Origin: Neobittarella massiliensis (ex Bilen et al. 2018)
GTDB taxonomy: Bacteria; Bacillota; Clostridia; Oscillospirales; Ruminococcaceae
Assembly: GCF_900289145.1 (NCBI RefSeq)
Contig: NZ_OKQO01000014.1
Span: forward strand, 1-32,057
Length of the DNA: 32,057 bases
Direction of reading: 5' to 3'
Part shown: positions 1 to 9,100 of the stretch, in pieces
Numbering within the stretch: position 1 is the first letter of the stretch
Layout: each line of letters opens with the position of its first letter
Notes under the pieces: generated by a model
Seen by the model: only the letters and a program-made list of their open reading frames with translations
The model's database searches: none
Told to the model about the DNA's origin: nothing
Translations under genes and position numbers: made by a program

Positions 1-131
1 CAGCCCCATAAAAGAACGCCCACCTTGCCCAGCTTTTGCTGCACCAGTGCCGGCGGTTGGGCGGCCAGCTGACCGATGGTGTGTATGCCCATACGCGCCA
101 GCTTGCTTTCGGTGGCGTGGCCCACGTTGGA
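1..131 (-). CDS. dinB: DNA polymerase IV (Y-family), internal fragment
   Basis: On the minus strand this stretch reads as the helix-hairpin-helix and thumb part of a Y-family translesion polymerase: VGHATESKLARMGIHTIGQL, followed by a Leu-rich segment and LGKVG. This matches the family pattern VGxxTxxKLxxxGIxTIGDLA...LGK.G. DinB extends primers past damaged template bases in the cytoplasm. Only about 43 codons are visible. The 3' part runs off the left edge, and the homology stops abruptly at about position 126-131, where GC-rich sequence unlike DinB begins. The break is probably artificial, given the adapter-like joint just to the right. The family assignment is from the motif; the break point is estimated. 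Confidence 0.7.
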
Positions 132-176
132 CCGGGCGCGCCCGGGCCGCGGCCCTCCCCCCTCCTGCCGTCCTTG

Positions 177-214
177 CTGTCTCCTATCCTCCTCGAGAGG
201 CCAATAAGAGACAG
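177..214. other. Adapter-like 38-bp inverted joint (probable chimera)
   Basis: This 38-bp stretch has the length and layout of two 19-bp Tn5/Nextera mosaic ends placed head to head. It begins with CTGTCTC and ends with ATAAGAGACAG, both exact matches to the mosaic end. By hand comparison 29 of 38 positions agree, 14/19 on the left and 15/19 on the right, with mismatches concentrated towards the centre. It lies exactly between a leftward dinB fragment and a rightward surface-protein gene without a 5' end, and it creates the in-frame TAA at 205-207. The GC-rich 132-176 segment beside it fits neither neighbour. The best reading is a library or assembly artefact, not biology. Confidence 0.7.
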
Positions 215-216
215 GC

Positions 217-2631
217 CCGGCACAGACCGAGATCACCACCTTTACCCAGCTCAAAAGCGCCATCGACGCCGCAGCCGGCAGCTCGGCGGTGCTCTCTCTA
301 TCCGGTGAGATCTACATGGAAGAGCTGCTCACGATACCGGCGGGCACCACAGTCACGCTGCAGGGCGGCGGCACGCTGGCCCGAGATGCCCGCTACACCG
401 GCCTGTTCTTTCTCGTCCAAAAGGGCGGCACACTGAATATCGACGGCATCACGCTCGACGGGCGGGGCCTGGCAGCCAACTCCAACGGCTTGATCTGCAG
501 CTACGGCGCAGTGGCGCTCAACGCCGGGGCCCTGCAGGGCATCCACTGTCTCGGCGGCGCCGCGGATTATCAGCGCAGCGCAGTCAGTGTCGTGGGCCCC
601 GACGCCACCTTTACCATGACCGGCGGCCAGATACGGGATAACACCTACACCCAGCCGCGCAGCAATCAGCATATCGGCGCAGTTATGGCTGTAGATGGGG
701 CCACGATCGAGCTGTCTGGCGGGCAGATCACCCAAAACACGCTGGAGGCCAGCATCTCTGCGGCGGTCGTGGTGTTTGGCGGTACCGACAAAGAGGTGGA
801 TTCGCACCTGTATATCAGCGGCGACGCCCAGATCACCGACAACGTCGCCTATAACGGCGGCGTACTGCTGGGCAACTCCAATGCCTCCTCTCTGTGGAGC
901 GACCTGGGGCTGGCGGTCTGCCAGATGGATGGCGGGCTCATTGCCCGCAACACCGCCCAGGGGTTCGAGGGCTACACCAAAAACTACGGCGGCGGGGTCA
1001 TGGTGTACTACCACGCCGACTTTACCATGAACGGCGGCCAGATCCTGCAAAACACCGGCAAGATGGGGGCTGGCGTGTGTGTGACCGACGGTTTTGTCGA
1101 GTCTGGCGCCTACGCCGCCGGCTGGTCGTACCAGGAGCTGTGGATAGAGAAATACAACATTCCCGGCGCCTTTCGCCTAAACGGCGGCGAGATATCCGGC
1201 AACCGGGCCATCGGCGGCGGCACCGGCGATGAGGGCTGCGGCGGCGGCATATACATCGCCTCGAATCAGGTGACGCTAAGCGGCGGCAGCATTACCGACA
1301 ACGGCGCCGGCCGTCAGGGCGGCGGCGTGTATGTGGGCTGTGTGCCCTATGTGCTGCACATGTACGACGCGCTGATCACCGACAATACCGCCGAGCTGCT
1401 GGGCGGTGGGCTGTGGTTTTGCCCCACCGGTGACGCCACCAATGCAGTGACCAACGGCGGCGCCATCTACGGCAACCGGGCCGGTGGGGCCGGCGACGAT
1501 TTTGTCGCCGTGCCGCAGACCGGCAAGCTCTACACCACCAACCTGGCCGATCGCATGCTCGGCGGCGGCGCGGTCAGCTGGTACCGCGACGGCGGTGTCG
1601 AGCTGCTCGACGGCGACCAGCTGGGCCAGCCCGACCAGACAGCGCGATTTGATCCCCAAGACCCCGGTCAGCGGCTGACCGACATCCAAAACAGCACCCA
1701 GGGGCATGCCCTGAAGGCGGTGGTTTCACCGGCGGCACAGCAGCTGGCCCAAAGCCAGGCCAAGCTCTACATCACCGGCAACCGCGCCCCGCGCGGCGGC
1801 GGCGTTGGCTCGAACGGCAGCGTGATCATCGGCACACCGCAGCAGGAGTACACGCTACAGGTGCGCAAGGTGTGGCCCGACGGTGTTTTGCCGGCGGCGC
1901 AGGCGGCGGTGACCGTGGCCCTGCAGATCGGCGATTACCAGCTGGATACCGTGGTGCTGGAACAGAAAAACAGCTGGCAGGCCACCTTTACCCAACTGCC
2001 GGACCCCGCAACACTGGGGGAGCTGCAGGTACAGGTGCTCGAGACGCCGGTGCCCGACGGCTTTGCCCCCAGCTACTCGCAGGCGGTGGTGGACGAAGAC
2101 GCCAAGACCATCTCGATCACCATCACCAACACTCCGCTGCCCACCGCCACCGGCTCGCTCACGGTGGAAAAAGCGGTAGCCGGCATCGGCGGCGAGACCG
2201 ACCGCGATTTTACCTTTGTGGTGCAGCTGAGCGACACCGCCGTTTCGGGCGTATACGGAGAGATGCTGTTTACCGGCGGCAAGGCGCAGTTCACGCTCAG
2301 GCACGGGCAGCGGTGTACCGCCACCGGCCTGCCCGCCGGCACCACCTACCGGGTGACCGAGGTCGAGGCCGGTGAGGACGGCTACCGCACCACCGCCACC
2401 GGCGACAGCGGCGCGATCGCCGCCGGGCAGATGAGCACGGCGGTATTTACCAACTGGCGCGACAGCCAGACGCCGAGACCGCTCGCCGAGACCGAGACCG
2501 GCTCTCCCGGCTCCCCCGCTACCGGCGGGAGCGTATCGGCGGTGCTGCTGCTCATATCCGCGGTGGCGGCGGGGTCGCTGCTGCTGTTATACCGGCGGCG
2601 CTGGGGCTATCGCCCCAAACACAGCAAGTAA
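217..2631 (+). CDS. Cell-wall surface protein, beta-helix plus Cna_B-like domains, 5'-truncated
   Basis: The frame is open from the joint at about 215. No signal peptide or ribosome site is present, so the N-terminus is missing; a GTG at 289 is an internal codon that gene finders may choose. Positions about 330-1830 encode repeated NGGxI..NTA..GGGV units typical of a right-handed parallel beta-helix. From about 1855 (QVRKVWPDG) a Cna_B-type Ig-like domain follows. From about 2155 (SLTVEKAV ... VFTNW) there is a DUF7601-like domain. The C-terminus has SPATGG, a hydrophobic helix and an RRR...K tail, the layout of a sortase signal with SPATG in place of LPxTG. It is probably a wall-anchored adhesin or glycan-binding protein; the ligand is unknown. 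A strong terminator follows. Confidence 0.8.
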   Translation, partial: PAQTEITTFTQLKSAIDAAAGSSAVLSLSGEIYMEELLTIPAGTTVTLQGGGTLARDARYTGLFFLVQKGGTLNIDGITLDGRGLAANSNGLICSYGAVALNAGALQGIHCLGGAADYQRSAVSVVGPDATFTMTGGQIRDNTYTQPRSNQHIGAVMAVDGATIELSGGQITQNTLEASISAAVVVFGGTDKEVDSHLYISGDAQITDNVAYNGGVLLGNSNASSLWSDLGLAVCQMDGGLIARNTAQGFEGYTKNYGGGVMVYYHADFTMNGGQILQNTGKMGAGVCVTDGFVESGAYAAGWSYQELWIEKYNIPGAFRLNGGEISGNRAIGGGTGDEGCGGGIYIASNQVTLSGGSITDNGAGRQGGGVYVGCVPYVLHMYDALITDNTAELLGGGLWFCPTGDATNAVTNGGAIYGNRAGGAGDDFVAVPQTGKLYTTNLADRMLGGGAVSWYRDGGVELLDGDQLGQPDQTARFDPQDPGQRLTDIQNSTQGHALKAVVSPAAQQLAQSQAKLYITGNRAPRGGGVGSNGSVIIGTPQQEYTLQVRKVWPDGVLPAAQAAVTVALQIGDYQLDTVVLEQKNSWQATFTQLPDPATLGELQVQVLETPVPDGFAPSYSQAVVDEDAKTISITITNTPLPTATGSLTVEKAVAGIGGETDRDFTFVVQLSDTAVSGVYGEMLFTGGKAQFTLRHGQRCTATGLPAGTTYRVTEVEAGEDGYRTTATGDSGAIAAGQMSTAVFTNWRDSQTPRPLAETETGSPGSPATGGSVSAVLLLISAVAAGSLLLLYRRRWGYRPKHSK

Positions 2632-2652
2632 AATAGCGCGGCCGAGAAAGGC

Positions 2653-2692
2653 AAAAGACCGGGCTGTCCGTGTAAGGACAGCCCGGTCTTTT
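2653..2692. terminator. Bidirectional intrinsic terminator
   Basis: A perfect 17-bp stem (2653-2669 with 2676-2692) has a 6-nt loop, a GC-rich core and flanking AAAA/TTTT. It ends the surface-protein gene on the plus strand and could also stop the leftward Dabb gene transcript, which ends at 2764. Confidence 0.92.
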
Positions 2693-2763
2693 ATTGGTGG
2701 ATGGATGGGGCCGCTTGGCCGGGCATACCGCCCGGGCGGCACCGCGGCAGCGCGCCTTTTTAA

Positions 2764-3060
2764 CTACACCTCGAAGTCGGCGGCGCTGCGGCCGGTCACG
2801 ACCTGATGGACGAACGCCTTCACCTTGACGTGCTCGGGGTGATCTTGATATACCGCCAGCGCCTGGCGGTCACAAAGCTCTGCATACAGGCAGACATCGG
2901 CCCCGCCGGGGGTGAAATTGAGCCCCACCTGGGCCATTAGCAGCCCGGGGACTTTGCCCACCAGCGCCTCTAACTTTTGTTTCATGATGGCGGCGTTCTC
3001 CGCCCGGGTGCGGCCGTCGGCCTCTTCTGCCAAATTCCACATAACGATATGCTTTACCAT
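2764..3060 (-). CDS. Dabb-family (stress-responsive A/B barrel) protein
   Basis: A 98-aa protein beginning MVKHIVMWNL, the hallmark start of the Dabb ferredoxin-like fold (PF07876), with the mid-domain GLNFTPGGADVCLYAE and the late HPEHVKVKAFV segment. Such proteins form small cytosolic dimers; some act as cyclases or monooxygenase-like enzymes, others have no known reaction, so no substrate can be assigned. The ATG at 3060 was chosen because GGAAGG lies about 10 nt upstream and the domain begins there; upstream in-frame codons are not conserved-looking. It is a single-gene unit with its own promoter (TTTACA-17-GATAAT), divergent from the glycosyltransferase gene. Confidence 0.85.
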   Translation of the reverse strand: MVKHIVMWNLAEEADGRTRAENAAIMKQKLEALVGKVPGLLMAQVGLNFTPGGADVCLYAELCDRQALAVYQDHPEHVKVKAFVHQVVTGRSAADFEV

Positions 3061-3124
3061 AGATAAAACCTTCCTTTCTCTGGTCCGGCCATACGGCCGG
3101 TGTGCTGCTCGCCCGTCTGTCTGC

Positions 3125-3153
3125 ATTATCCCAAATCGGGGCGCCGGTGTAAA
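3125..3153 (-). promoter_or_regulatory. SigA-type promoter of the Dabb gene
   Basis: On the minus strand, -35 TTTACA (3148-3153) and -10 GATAAT (3125-3130) are separated by 17 nt, about 65 nt upstream of the start codon. The short leader contains a CCGGCC/GGCCGG palindrome near 3086-3101. Confidence 0.6.
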
Positions 3154-3244
3154 AGCTCTTTATCGGCCGGGCCGGCACTGCTTTTCCCGCCGGCGCCGAG
3201 AAGAAATCGTCACAAAACCGTAATGCGTCTGTAAGAAACAGCGC

Positions 3245-3273
3245 TAGATTTTTACCGCCTGTTTCGCTATACT
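3245..3273 (+). promoter_or_regulatory. Possible promoter of the glycosyltransferase gene
   Basis: A TATACT -10 box at 3268-3273 has a weak TAGATT at -35 (3245-3250), 17 nt away, about 58 nt before the GTG start. The -10 is good and the -35 poor. Confidence 0.35.
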
Positions 3274-3330
3274 GAAAAAAGAGACCGGCGGGCGCACACA
3301 GCTGCCCGCTACAACAAAGGAGGTGTGCCT

Positions 3331-4023
3331 GTGAAGACCTTTTTTAAGTGGCTGGGCCGCATCGTCTGCTGCCTGCTCTTGCTGCTTATCGTCGGCGGCA
3401 CCGCTCTTACCCTGTACTGTCATCACCAGTATGCGCAGATCATCGAAAAGGAACCGGTGTCGCAAAAAGTGGCCGCGCTCAAACAAAAAGAGGGCTATGT
3501 GCCGCTGGAGGAGATGAGCGACTACTACCTGGAGGCGGTGGTGGCCGTGGAGGACCACCGCTTTTACGACCACGGCGGTATCGACCCGCTGGCACTGGTG
3601 CGCATCTTCTTTGACAGCGTGCGCGCCGGGCACATCGTGGGCGGCGGCAGCACCATCACCCAACAGCTGTGCAAAAACATCTACCTGAGCCAGGAGCAGA
3701 CCATCACCCGCAAAATAACCGAGGTGTTTTTTGCCCTGGAGGTGGAAAAAGAGCTCTCTAAAGACGAGATACTGGAGCTGTACTGCAACGACGCCTACTT
3801 TGGCAACAACTGCTACGGCATCGGGCAGGCCAGCGCCTACTACTACCAAAAAGCGCCGGCCGACCTCACTCTGGAAGAGGCCACCTTTTTGGCCGGTCTC
3901 CCCCAGGCGCCCAGTTATTTTGCCGACAACCCCGACCAGGGGCGCCAGCGGCAGGAAGAGGTGCTGGACGCGATGGTAAAATACGGCTATTTGAGTGAGA
4001 GCGACCGCCCCAGCCTGGCCTGA
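3331..4023 (+). CDS. Monofunctional peptidoglycan glycosyltransferase (GT51)
   Basis: A 230-aa membrane-anchored enzyme expected to polymerise lipid II into glycan strands outside the membrane. One N-terminal transmembrane helix (about residues 9-28) is followed by a GT51 domain. Visible motifs are AVEDHRFYDHGG with catalytic Glu74, GGSTITQQLCKN, the RKITE...LE...SKDEILELY segment and the FGNNCYGIGQAS motif. No transpeptidase domain follows, so it is of the MtgA/SgtB monofunctional type rather than a class A PBP. AAAGGAGG at 3316-3323 places the start at GTG 3331; the in-frame GTG at 3325 overlaps the ribosome site. It is a single gene ended by the terminator at 4032-4082. Confidence 0.9.
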   Translation: MKTFFKWLGRIVCCLLLLLIVGGTALTLYCHHQYAQIIEKEPVSQKVAALKQKEGYVPLEEMSDYYLEAVVAVEDHRFYDHGGIDPLALVRIFFDSVRAGHIVGGGSTITQQLCKNIYLSQEQTITRKITEVFFALEVEKELSKDEILELYCNDAYFGNNCYGIGQASAYYYQKAPADLTLEEATFLAGLPQAPSYFADNPDQGRQRQEEVLDAMVKYGYLSESDRPSLA

Positions 4024-4031
4024 ACCCCAAA

Positions 4032-4082
4032 AATAAAACAGAGCGCCGGATACGCATACCGTACCCGGCGCTCTGTTTTATT
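4032..4082. terminator. Bidirectional intrinsic terminator
   Basis: An 18-bp stem (4032-4049 with 4065-4082) has AATAAAA on one flank and TTTTATT on the other. The inner TACG/CGTA extends it. It serves two convergent units, the glycosyltransferase gene on the plus strand and the leftward GGDEF-EAL/buk/DUF3795 operon. Confidence 0.92.
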
Positions 4083-4112
4083 GCGCGGGCCCCGGGTCGG
4101 GGAGCTGCACAG

Positions 4113-4508
4113 CTACTCTTTTTTTAGACAGTGCAGACAACAGCCGTCCTGCAGAGAAAAAAGGCGGCCACAGGCGGGGCAGCGGTGGCTCTCTTGCAGC
4201 GCCGCCAGCGCCCGCGGTTTGCCCACTGTTTTTATGTGGGCTACAAACGCCGGCAGATCGACCTGATAGCGGCGGCGGTAATTTTTATAGAGCGGCAGCA
4301 GCTTTTTGCAGGGCCAGCTCGCACAGGTCAAACACCCGCCGGCCCCGCGCGCCTGCACACAGCCGCGTATGGCACATTTTTGGCACGACACCGCAAGCTG
4401 CGCCGCCGGCCCCCGGCAGCCGCCACAGGGCTTTTTGGCCGCCAGGTAACGGCTGCACAGGCCGCAGTACACCCCGCAGGGGGCCAACAGCTCTACCCGC
4501 TCCTGCAC
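4113..4508 (-). CDS. DUF3795-family Cys-rich protein
   Basis: A 131-aa protein rich in paired cysteines. LLAPCGVYCGLCSRY at the N-terminus and CQKCAIRGC ... CLTCASWPCKK fit DUF3795, a family of likely metal-binding proteins of unknown role. A further C-terminal cluster (CPACGRLF ... CCLHCL) resembles a zinc ribbon. The second of two adjacent GTG codons at 4508 is preferred because a GGGGGGAG ribosome site lies 5 nt upstream; an upstream GTG at 4544 would add 12 residues but has no good site. It is the last gene of the leftward operon, 44 nt after butyrate kinase. Metal binding is inferred from the cysteines; no reaction is known. Confidence 0.75.
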   Translation of the reverse strand: MQERVELLAPCGVYCGLCSRYLAAKKPCGGCRGPAAQLAVSCQKCAIRGCVQARGAGGCLTCASWPCKKLLPLYKNYRRRYQVDLPAFVAHIKTVGKPRALAALQESHRCPACGRLFSLQDGCCLHCLKKE

Positions 4509-4552
4509 CACAGCTCCCCCCTTCTGCCTCAAGGCCCTCAGCACTGGGGCGC

Positions 4553-5638
4553 CTACTCGTACTCCAGTATGCGGCAGCTGCCCTGCAGCGCCGCCAGCGC
4601 CCCTTGGGCCATAGCCAGCATCTCGCTCTCCCCGGGGTAGACGAACACCGGGGCGATCAGGTCTACGCGCTCTTTTATCTGGCCGGTGAAGCGGTCGCTG
4701 TAGGCCATACCGCCGGTGAGCACGATGCCGTCGACCCGGCCGCAGAGCACCGCTACCATAGCGCCGATCTGTTTGGACACCTGGTAGGCCATGCTCTCCA
4801 GCACCAGCGCCGCAAACGAGTCGCCGTTTTTGATCATCTTCTCACATACCCGCAGATCGTTGGTGCCCAGCAGCGCCTGCATGCCGCTCTGGTTGGTGAT
4901 GAGATCCACCATCTCCTGCCGGGAGTACTGGCCCGAAAAGCACATGTCGATGACCGGTACCAGCGGCAGCGCCCCGCTGCGCTCGGGGGTGAAGGGGCCC
5001 TCCCCCATCATGGCGTCGTTGACGTCGATGACCCGCCCGTAATGGTGGGCGCCGACGGTGATGCCGCCGCCCATGTGGGCCACGATGAGCCGGCTGTTTT
5101 GATAGCTCTTGCCCAGCTCTGCACAGGCCCGGCGGGCCATAGCTTTGGCGTTGAGCGCGTGGAAGATGCTGCGCCGCTCGATACCGGGCATGCCGGTGAG
5201 CTTGGCCTGGGGCACCAGCTCGTCGGTCACCACCGGGTCAACGGTAAAAGCCGGTATGCCCAGCGCGTCGCCGATATCCCGGGCGATGAGCCCGCCCAGC
5301 GAGGAGGCGTGCAGGCTGGCCTCGCCGCTGGACAGATCCTCCACCATCTTGTCGCCGATGCGGTAGGTGCCCGAATCCAGCGGCTTTACCATGCCGCAGC
5401 GGCCGACCACCGCATCCAGCACGATGTGCTCCTGCTCCTGACCCTGCCCGGCCTCCTGCAGGGCCTGCATCACCATCTGCTGGCGCAGCGGCTTTTGCCC
5501 CATCACGCTGCCGCAGCGGTCCAGCTCGTCGCGGTCGTGGGTCAGGGTCCTCTCCAGCACACATTGCTGGTCTTTATACACGGCGATCTTGGTGGTGGTA
5601 GAGCCCGGATTGATCGCCAGGATATAATATGCGCGCAC
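4553..5638 (-). CDS. buk: Butyrate kinase
   Basis: A 361-aa ASKHA-fold acyl kinase that interconverts butyryl-phosphate plus ADP with butyrate plus ATP, the last step of the Ptb-Buk butyrate route. Visible motifs are the N-terminal phosphate loop [14 protein letters not shown], the [18 protein letters not shown] segment specific to butyrate rather than acetate kinases, [11 protein letters not shown] and [10 protein letters not shown]. Length matches the family (about 355 aa). The GTG at 5638 is chosen because AGGAGGAGGT lies 5 nt upstream and the homology begins at once; the longer frame upstream is low-complexity Arg/Pro. No phosphotransbutyrylase gene is beside it. Branched-chain acyl kinase activity is possible and would suit the neighbouring IlvN-like gene. 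Confidence 0.92.
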   Translation of the reverse strand: MRAYYILAINPGSTTTKIAVYKDQQCVLERTLTHDRDELDRCGSVMGQKPLRQQMVMQALQEAGQGQEQEHIVLDAVVGRCGMVKPLDSGTYRIGDKMVEDLSSGEASLHASSLGGLIARDIGDALGIPAFTVDPVVTDELVPQAKLTGMPGIERRSIFHALNAKAMARRACAELGKSYQNSRLIVAHMGGGITVGAHHYGRVIDVNDAMMGEGPFTPERSGALPLVPVIDMCFSGQYSRQEMVDLITNQSGMQALLGTNDLRVCEKMIKNGDSFAALVLESMAYQVSKQIGAMVAVLCGRVDGIVLTGGMAYSDRFTGQIKERVDLIAPVFVYPGESEMLAMAQGALAALQGSCRILEYE

Positions 5639-5706
5639 CGCGCACCTCCTCCTTGGTTTGGGCCCGCCGGCAGCCCGTTCCGGACGGCGGGCGGGCAGAG
5701 TAAGTT

Positions 5707-6147
5707 TTACAGCCACACCTCGCCGGTGCGGATCGTGCGCGCGCCGGCAGCGCCGCAGAGCGCCAAAAACGCATCGACGGCCGCCGGTGCGGCGCAGAGC
5801 TGCCAGGTGTTTTTTTGCCCCGGCAGCGGGGCGGCTCCCAACTGCCGCAGCTCCTCTTCGGGGGCCCCTTTGTCAAAAGACGCCAGCGCCAGCTCCCGGC
5901 CCTGGGCGCACGTGTCGGCGGCGAGCGACAGGATACAGTCGAGCCGGTCCAGCTGGCCGAGCAGCAGCCGCATATCGCCCCGTCCCTGCACCGTGATGAG
6001 CAGCCGGGTGGTCTGCCCGTCGTACTGCGGGCTGGCGTGTATCTCGCTGATGTTGAGCCCCGAGCGCCGGATGAGGATGGATATCTGGTCGAGCACCCCC
6101 ACCCGGTCTTGTACATGCAGGTGCAGTTTATGTGTTTTTTGCAGCAA
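5707..6147 (-). CDS. ACT-domain protein, acetolactate synthase small-subunit-like
   Basis: A 146-aa protein with an N-terminal ACT domain (about residues 5-75: HLHVQDRVGVLDQISILIRR, GLNISEI), then a CILSLAADTCAQGRELALAS segment that corresponds to the linker ...VERELALIK of IlvH/IlvN, and a C-terminal ARTIRTGEVWL tail. IlvN subunits bind valine and regulate acetolactate synthase. No catalytic subunit is nearby and the sequence is divergent, so it may regulate another enzyme. The start is a TTG, supported by AGGTGAGAG about 8 nt upstream. It lies 13 nt after the GGDEF-EAL stop codon and 68 nt before buk, so co-transcription is likely. Confidence 0.65.
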   Translation of the reverse strand: MLQKTHKLHLHVQDRVGVLDQISILIRRSGLNISEIHASPQYDGQTTRLLITVQGRGDMRLLLGQLDRLDCILSLAADTCAQGRELALASFDKGAPEEELRQLGAAPLPGQKNTWQLCAAPAAVDAFLALCGAAGARTIRTGEVWL

Positions 6148-6160
6148 AGTCTCTCACCTT

Positions 6161-9100
6161 CTATGCGCCGCCTGTCGGCCGGTTCTGGGCCGACAGGTAG
6201 CGCTTAAAATCATCGGCCGGCATGGGCCGGCTGAACAGGTAGCCCTGGGCGCAGTCGCAGCCCAGCTGTGCCAGCAGCTGTAGCTGGGTCTCGTCTTCCA
6301 CTCCCTCGGCGATGGTGGCGATGCCCATCTCCCGGCACATCTGCACCGTGTGGGCCACCACGGCCCTGGTGCGCTCGTTCTGGCCGATCTGGGTGACCAG
6401 GCTGCGGTCGAGCTTTACCACGTCCACATCCATGCCGGTGAGCATGGACAGGTTGGTGTACTTGGTGCCGAAGTCGTCCAGCGAGATCAGGAAGTGTTCG
6501 CCTTTCAGCTTTTCGCTGATGGCCGCCACCGTCTCTTTGCCCACCTCGCCGACAGTCTCGGTGATCTCGATCTCGATGGTGTGGCTGTCTACCCGGTACT
6601 GCGCCAGCAGCTGTTGCAGCATCTGGGTCAGGTCGGTCTCCAGCAGCGTGATGCGCGAGAAGTTGAGCGAGATGATCAGCGGCTCGAGGCCCTGCGCCGC
6701 GCGCCGGCTCTGGAACTTGCACACCTCTTCGAAAATAAAGAAATCGATGTAGCGGATCAGCCGCAGCCGCTCGAAAAATGGGATGAACCTGGCCGGCGGC
6801 AGCACCTTTTTCGTCTGCGGGTCGACGCTGCGCACCAGCGCCTCGGCCCCCACCACCCGGCCGGTGGCGATATCCACTTTGGGCTGCAGATACATCTGGT
6901 AAACGCCGCCGCGCAGGTCGGCCAGCAGCTGCTGCAGCACCTGGGGCCGGTTGTGCTTGCTCACCGTCTGCCGGTCGCTGTAATAGCGCTGTTTTTCCAC
7001 CAGCATCTGCTCGCGGGCGTGCTCCAGTTGGGCCTGCAGCTCCGGCTCGTCGTCGGTCCAGCTGGTGCCCAGCGCCACCCCGTTGGAGGTGACTCCAAAC
7101 AGGTCTTGCCGCAGGGCCGATACCGCCCCCTCAAAGTCCTGCTGCCCGATATCCTGACAGAACACCAAAAACTCGTCGCCGCCGGGCAAAAACACCCGTT
7201 CGTCGCCAAAGCGGTCGCAGATGCAGCGGGCCGTCTGCCGCACCACCTTGTCGCCCTCGGCGTAGCCGTACTGGTCGTTTATCTGCTTTAGGCCGTTGAT
7301 ATCGGCGACCAGAACGCCCAGGCTGGCAAAGCTCTGCTCGTCGATGCCGGTCAGGTACGCCACATAGCGCCGGCGGCCCTGCAGGCCGGTGAGCGGGTCG
7401 TGCTCGCGCAGAAAGTCGATGCTGCGCTGCTGCTCCAGCCGCTGGAAGGCGGCGTAGAGCAGGGCGACGGCGATCTCGAAAAAGCTCTGCCGGTAGTAGC
7501 TGTGGCGGCAGTTGACCATGCACAGGTAGTACTGTTTTTGCCGCTTTTGACCCATGGGCATAAACGGGGCGGCAAACAGATTGTACACCCCCAATTTAGA
7601 AAACAGCTGGTACAGCACCACGCTGCTGTGTTTGAGCAGCTGGATATCCTCTATCTCGAGCTTGCGCTGCTCTCTCATCAGTTCGGCCACCTGGCCGGTG
7701 AGACGCACGCTCTCCCAGTTTCTGGCCTGTTCGGTGCGCAGCTCATCGCGCCACTGGGGGTAGAACCTGAGCAGGTCGGCGCCGGCGTCGTACTCCAGCC
7801 ACAGCACCTCGCCGGCGCCGTAGTGGGCCGCCACCGCCGCACCGGCGATATCTATGGCCCGCTGGCGGTCGGGGCAGTCCTCCAGCTCTTTTAAAAGCAC
7901 CTTTACATCGGTCTGCACAGCCTGTGCGTGCGACACATCCGATAAGTCGGTGATGTCGACGGCCACCTCCATGCGGGCCGGGCGGCCCTGGTAGTTGATG
8001 AGCTTGTCTTTGATGATATAGTCGCGCTGCAACAGGTTGTTGGCGTGCTCCCACACGTAGGGGCGGTCGAAGCGGAGCAGGTGGTTGGTGCAGAAGGCGC
8101 AGGGGGCATCCAGCCCCTGCAGCGCCTTATAGCACTTTTGGCCCAGGTACTCCTGGCCCACAAAGCCCAGGTTCTCGGCGCCGGTGGGGTTTATATACAG
8201 CAGCTGGTAGGTGACCGGGTCGCTGATGTAGAGCACGTCGTCAAACTCGTCTATCAGCGAGTCTTTGGCCGTTGGCATACTGCCGGGCTCGGCCCGCTCT
8301 TCGGGCTCGACGGTGGGCTGGTCGATCTGGGTGACTACCCGCTGTGAGCGCCCCTTTATGCACATATCATCGGTGTAGAACACATACCGGTCGCGGCCGC
8401 GCTGCTTGGCCTGATACAGCGCGATATCCGCCTTTTGGTACAGCTCGGGGAAGGTGTCGCCGCAGGCCGGGCACAGCGATATGCCCACCGAGCAGCTGAG
8501 CCCCTCGAAGCTGCGGCGAAAGCTGGCGCAGATCTGGGCGGCTTTTTTCTCGGCGATGTCGCTGTCGGCAATGTTTTTCATAAAGATGATGAACTCGTCG
8601 CCGCCCATGCGGCCCACCACGTCGTCGGCGCGAAAGCCGGCCTGCAGCTTGCCGGCCATCTGAGATAGTACCCGGTCGCCGTACATGTGGCCAAAGCTGT
8701 CGTTTATCTTTTTAAAATCGTCTACGTCGATGATCAAAAAGGCGTGCATGCCCCCGGCGGGCACCTCGGCCAAAAAGTCGCGTATCAGCGTCTCGGATAC
8801 GCCTTTGTTGTATAGCCCCGTCAGCGAGTCGCGCCGCGACTGGTACTGCAGCGAGAGCTCCTCTCTCTTTTGCTTGTCGATATCCTTTACATAGCAGAGC
8901 ATCTTCACCGCGTCAGAGACCGGGTCTTTGATGATGTGGGCGGTCATGCGCACCCAGCGCAGGCGCTCGCCCATCCCGATCTGGCGGTACTCCATGCTCA
9001 CCTCGGCCTGACCTTCGCCGTACCGCTCAAGCAGCTGTCCGCGGCCAAAGCAGCGCTCGAAATCGGCCCGCTCCTCCGGGTGCAGGCGGCGGCGCATGAG

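Noticed and set aside
289-2631. GTG 289 as the true start of the surface protein
   Set aside because: The beta-helix homology is continuous upstream to the adapter-like joint and there is no ribosome site; the 5' end is missing.
4604-6283. 559-codon plus-strand open frame opposite buk and the ACT gene
   Set aside because: It is a shadow of high-GC genes on the other strand; no ribosome site and His/Gln/Ala/Gly-rich nonsense composition.
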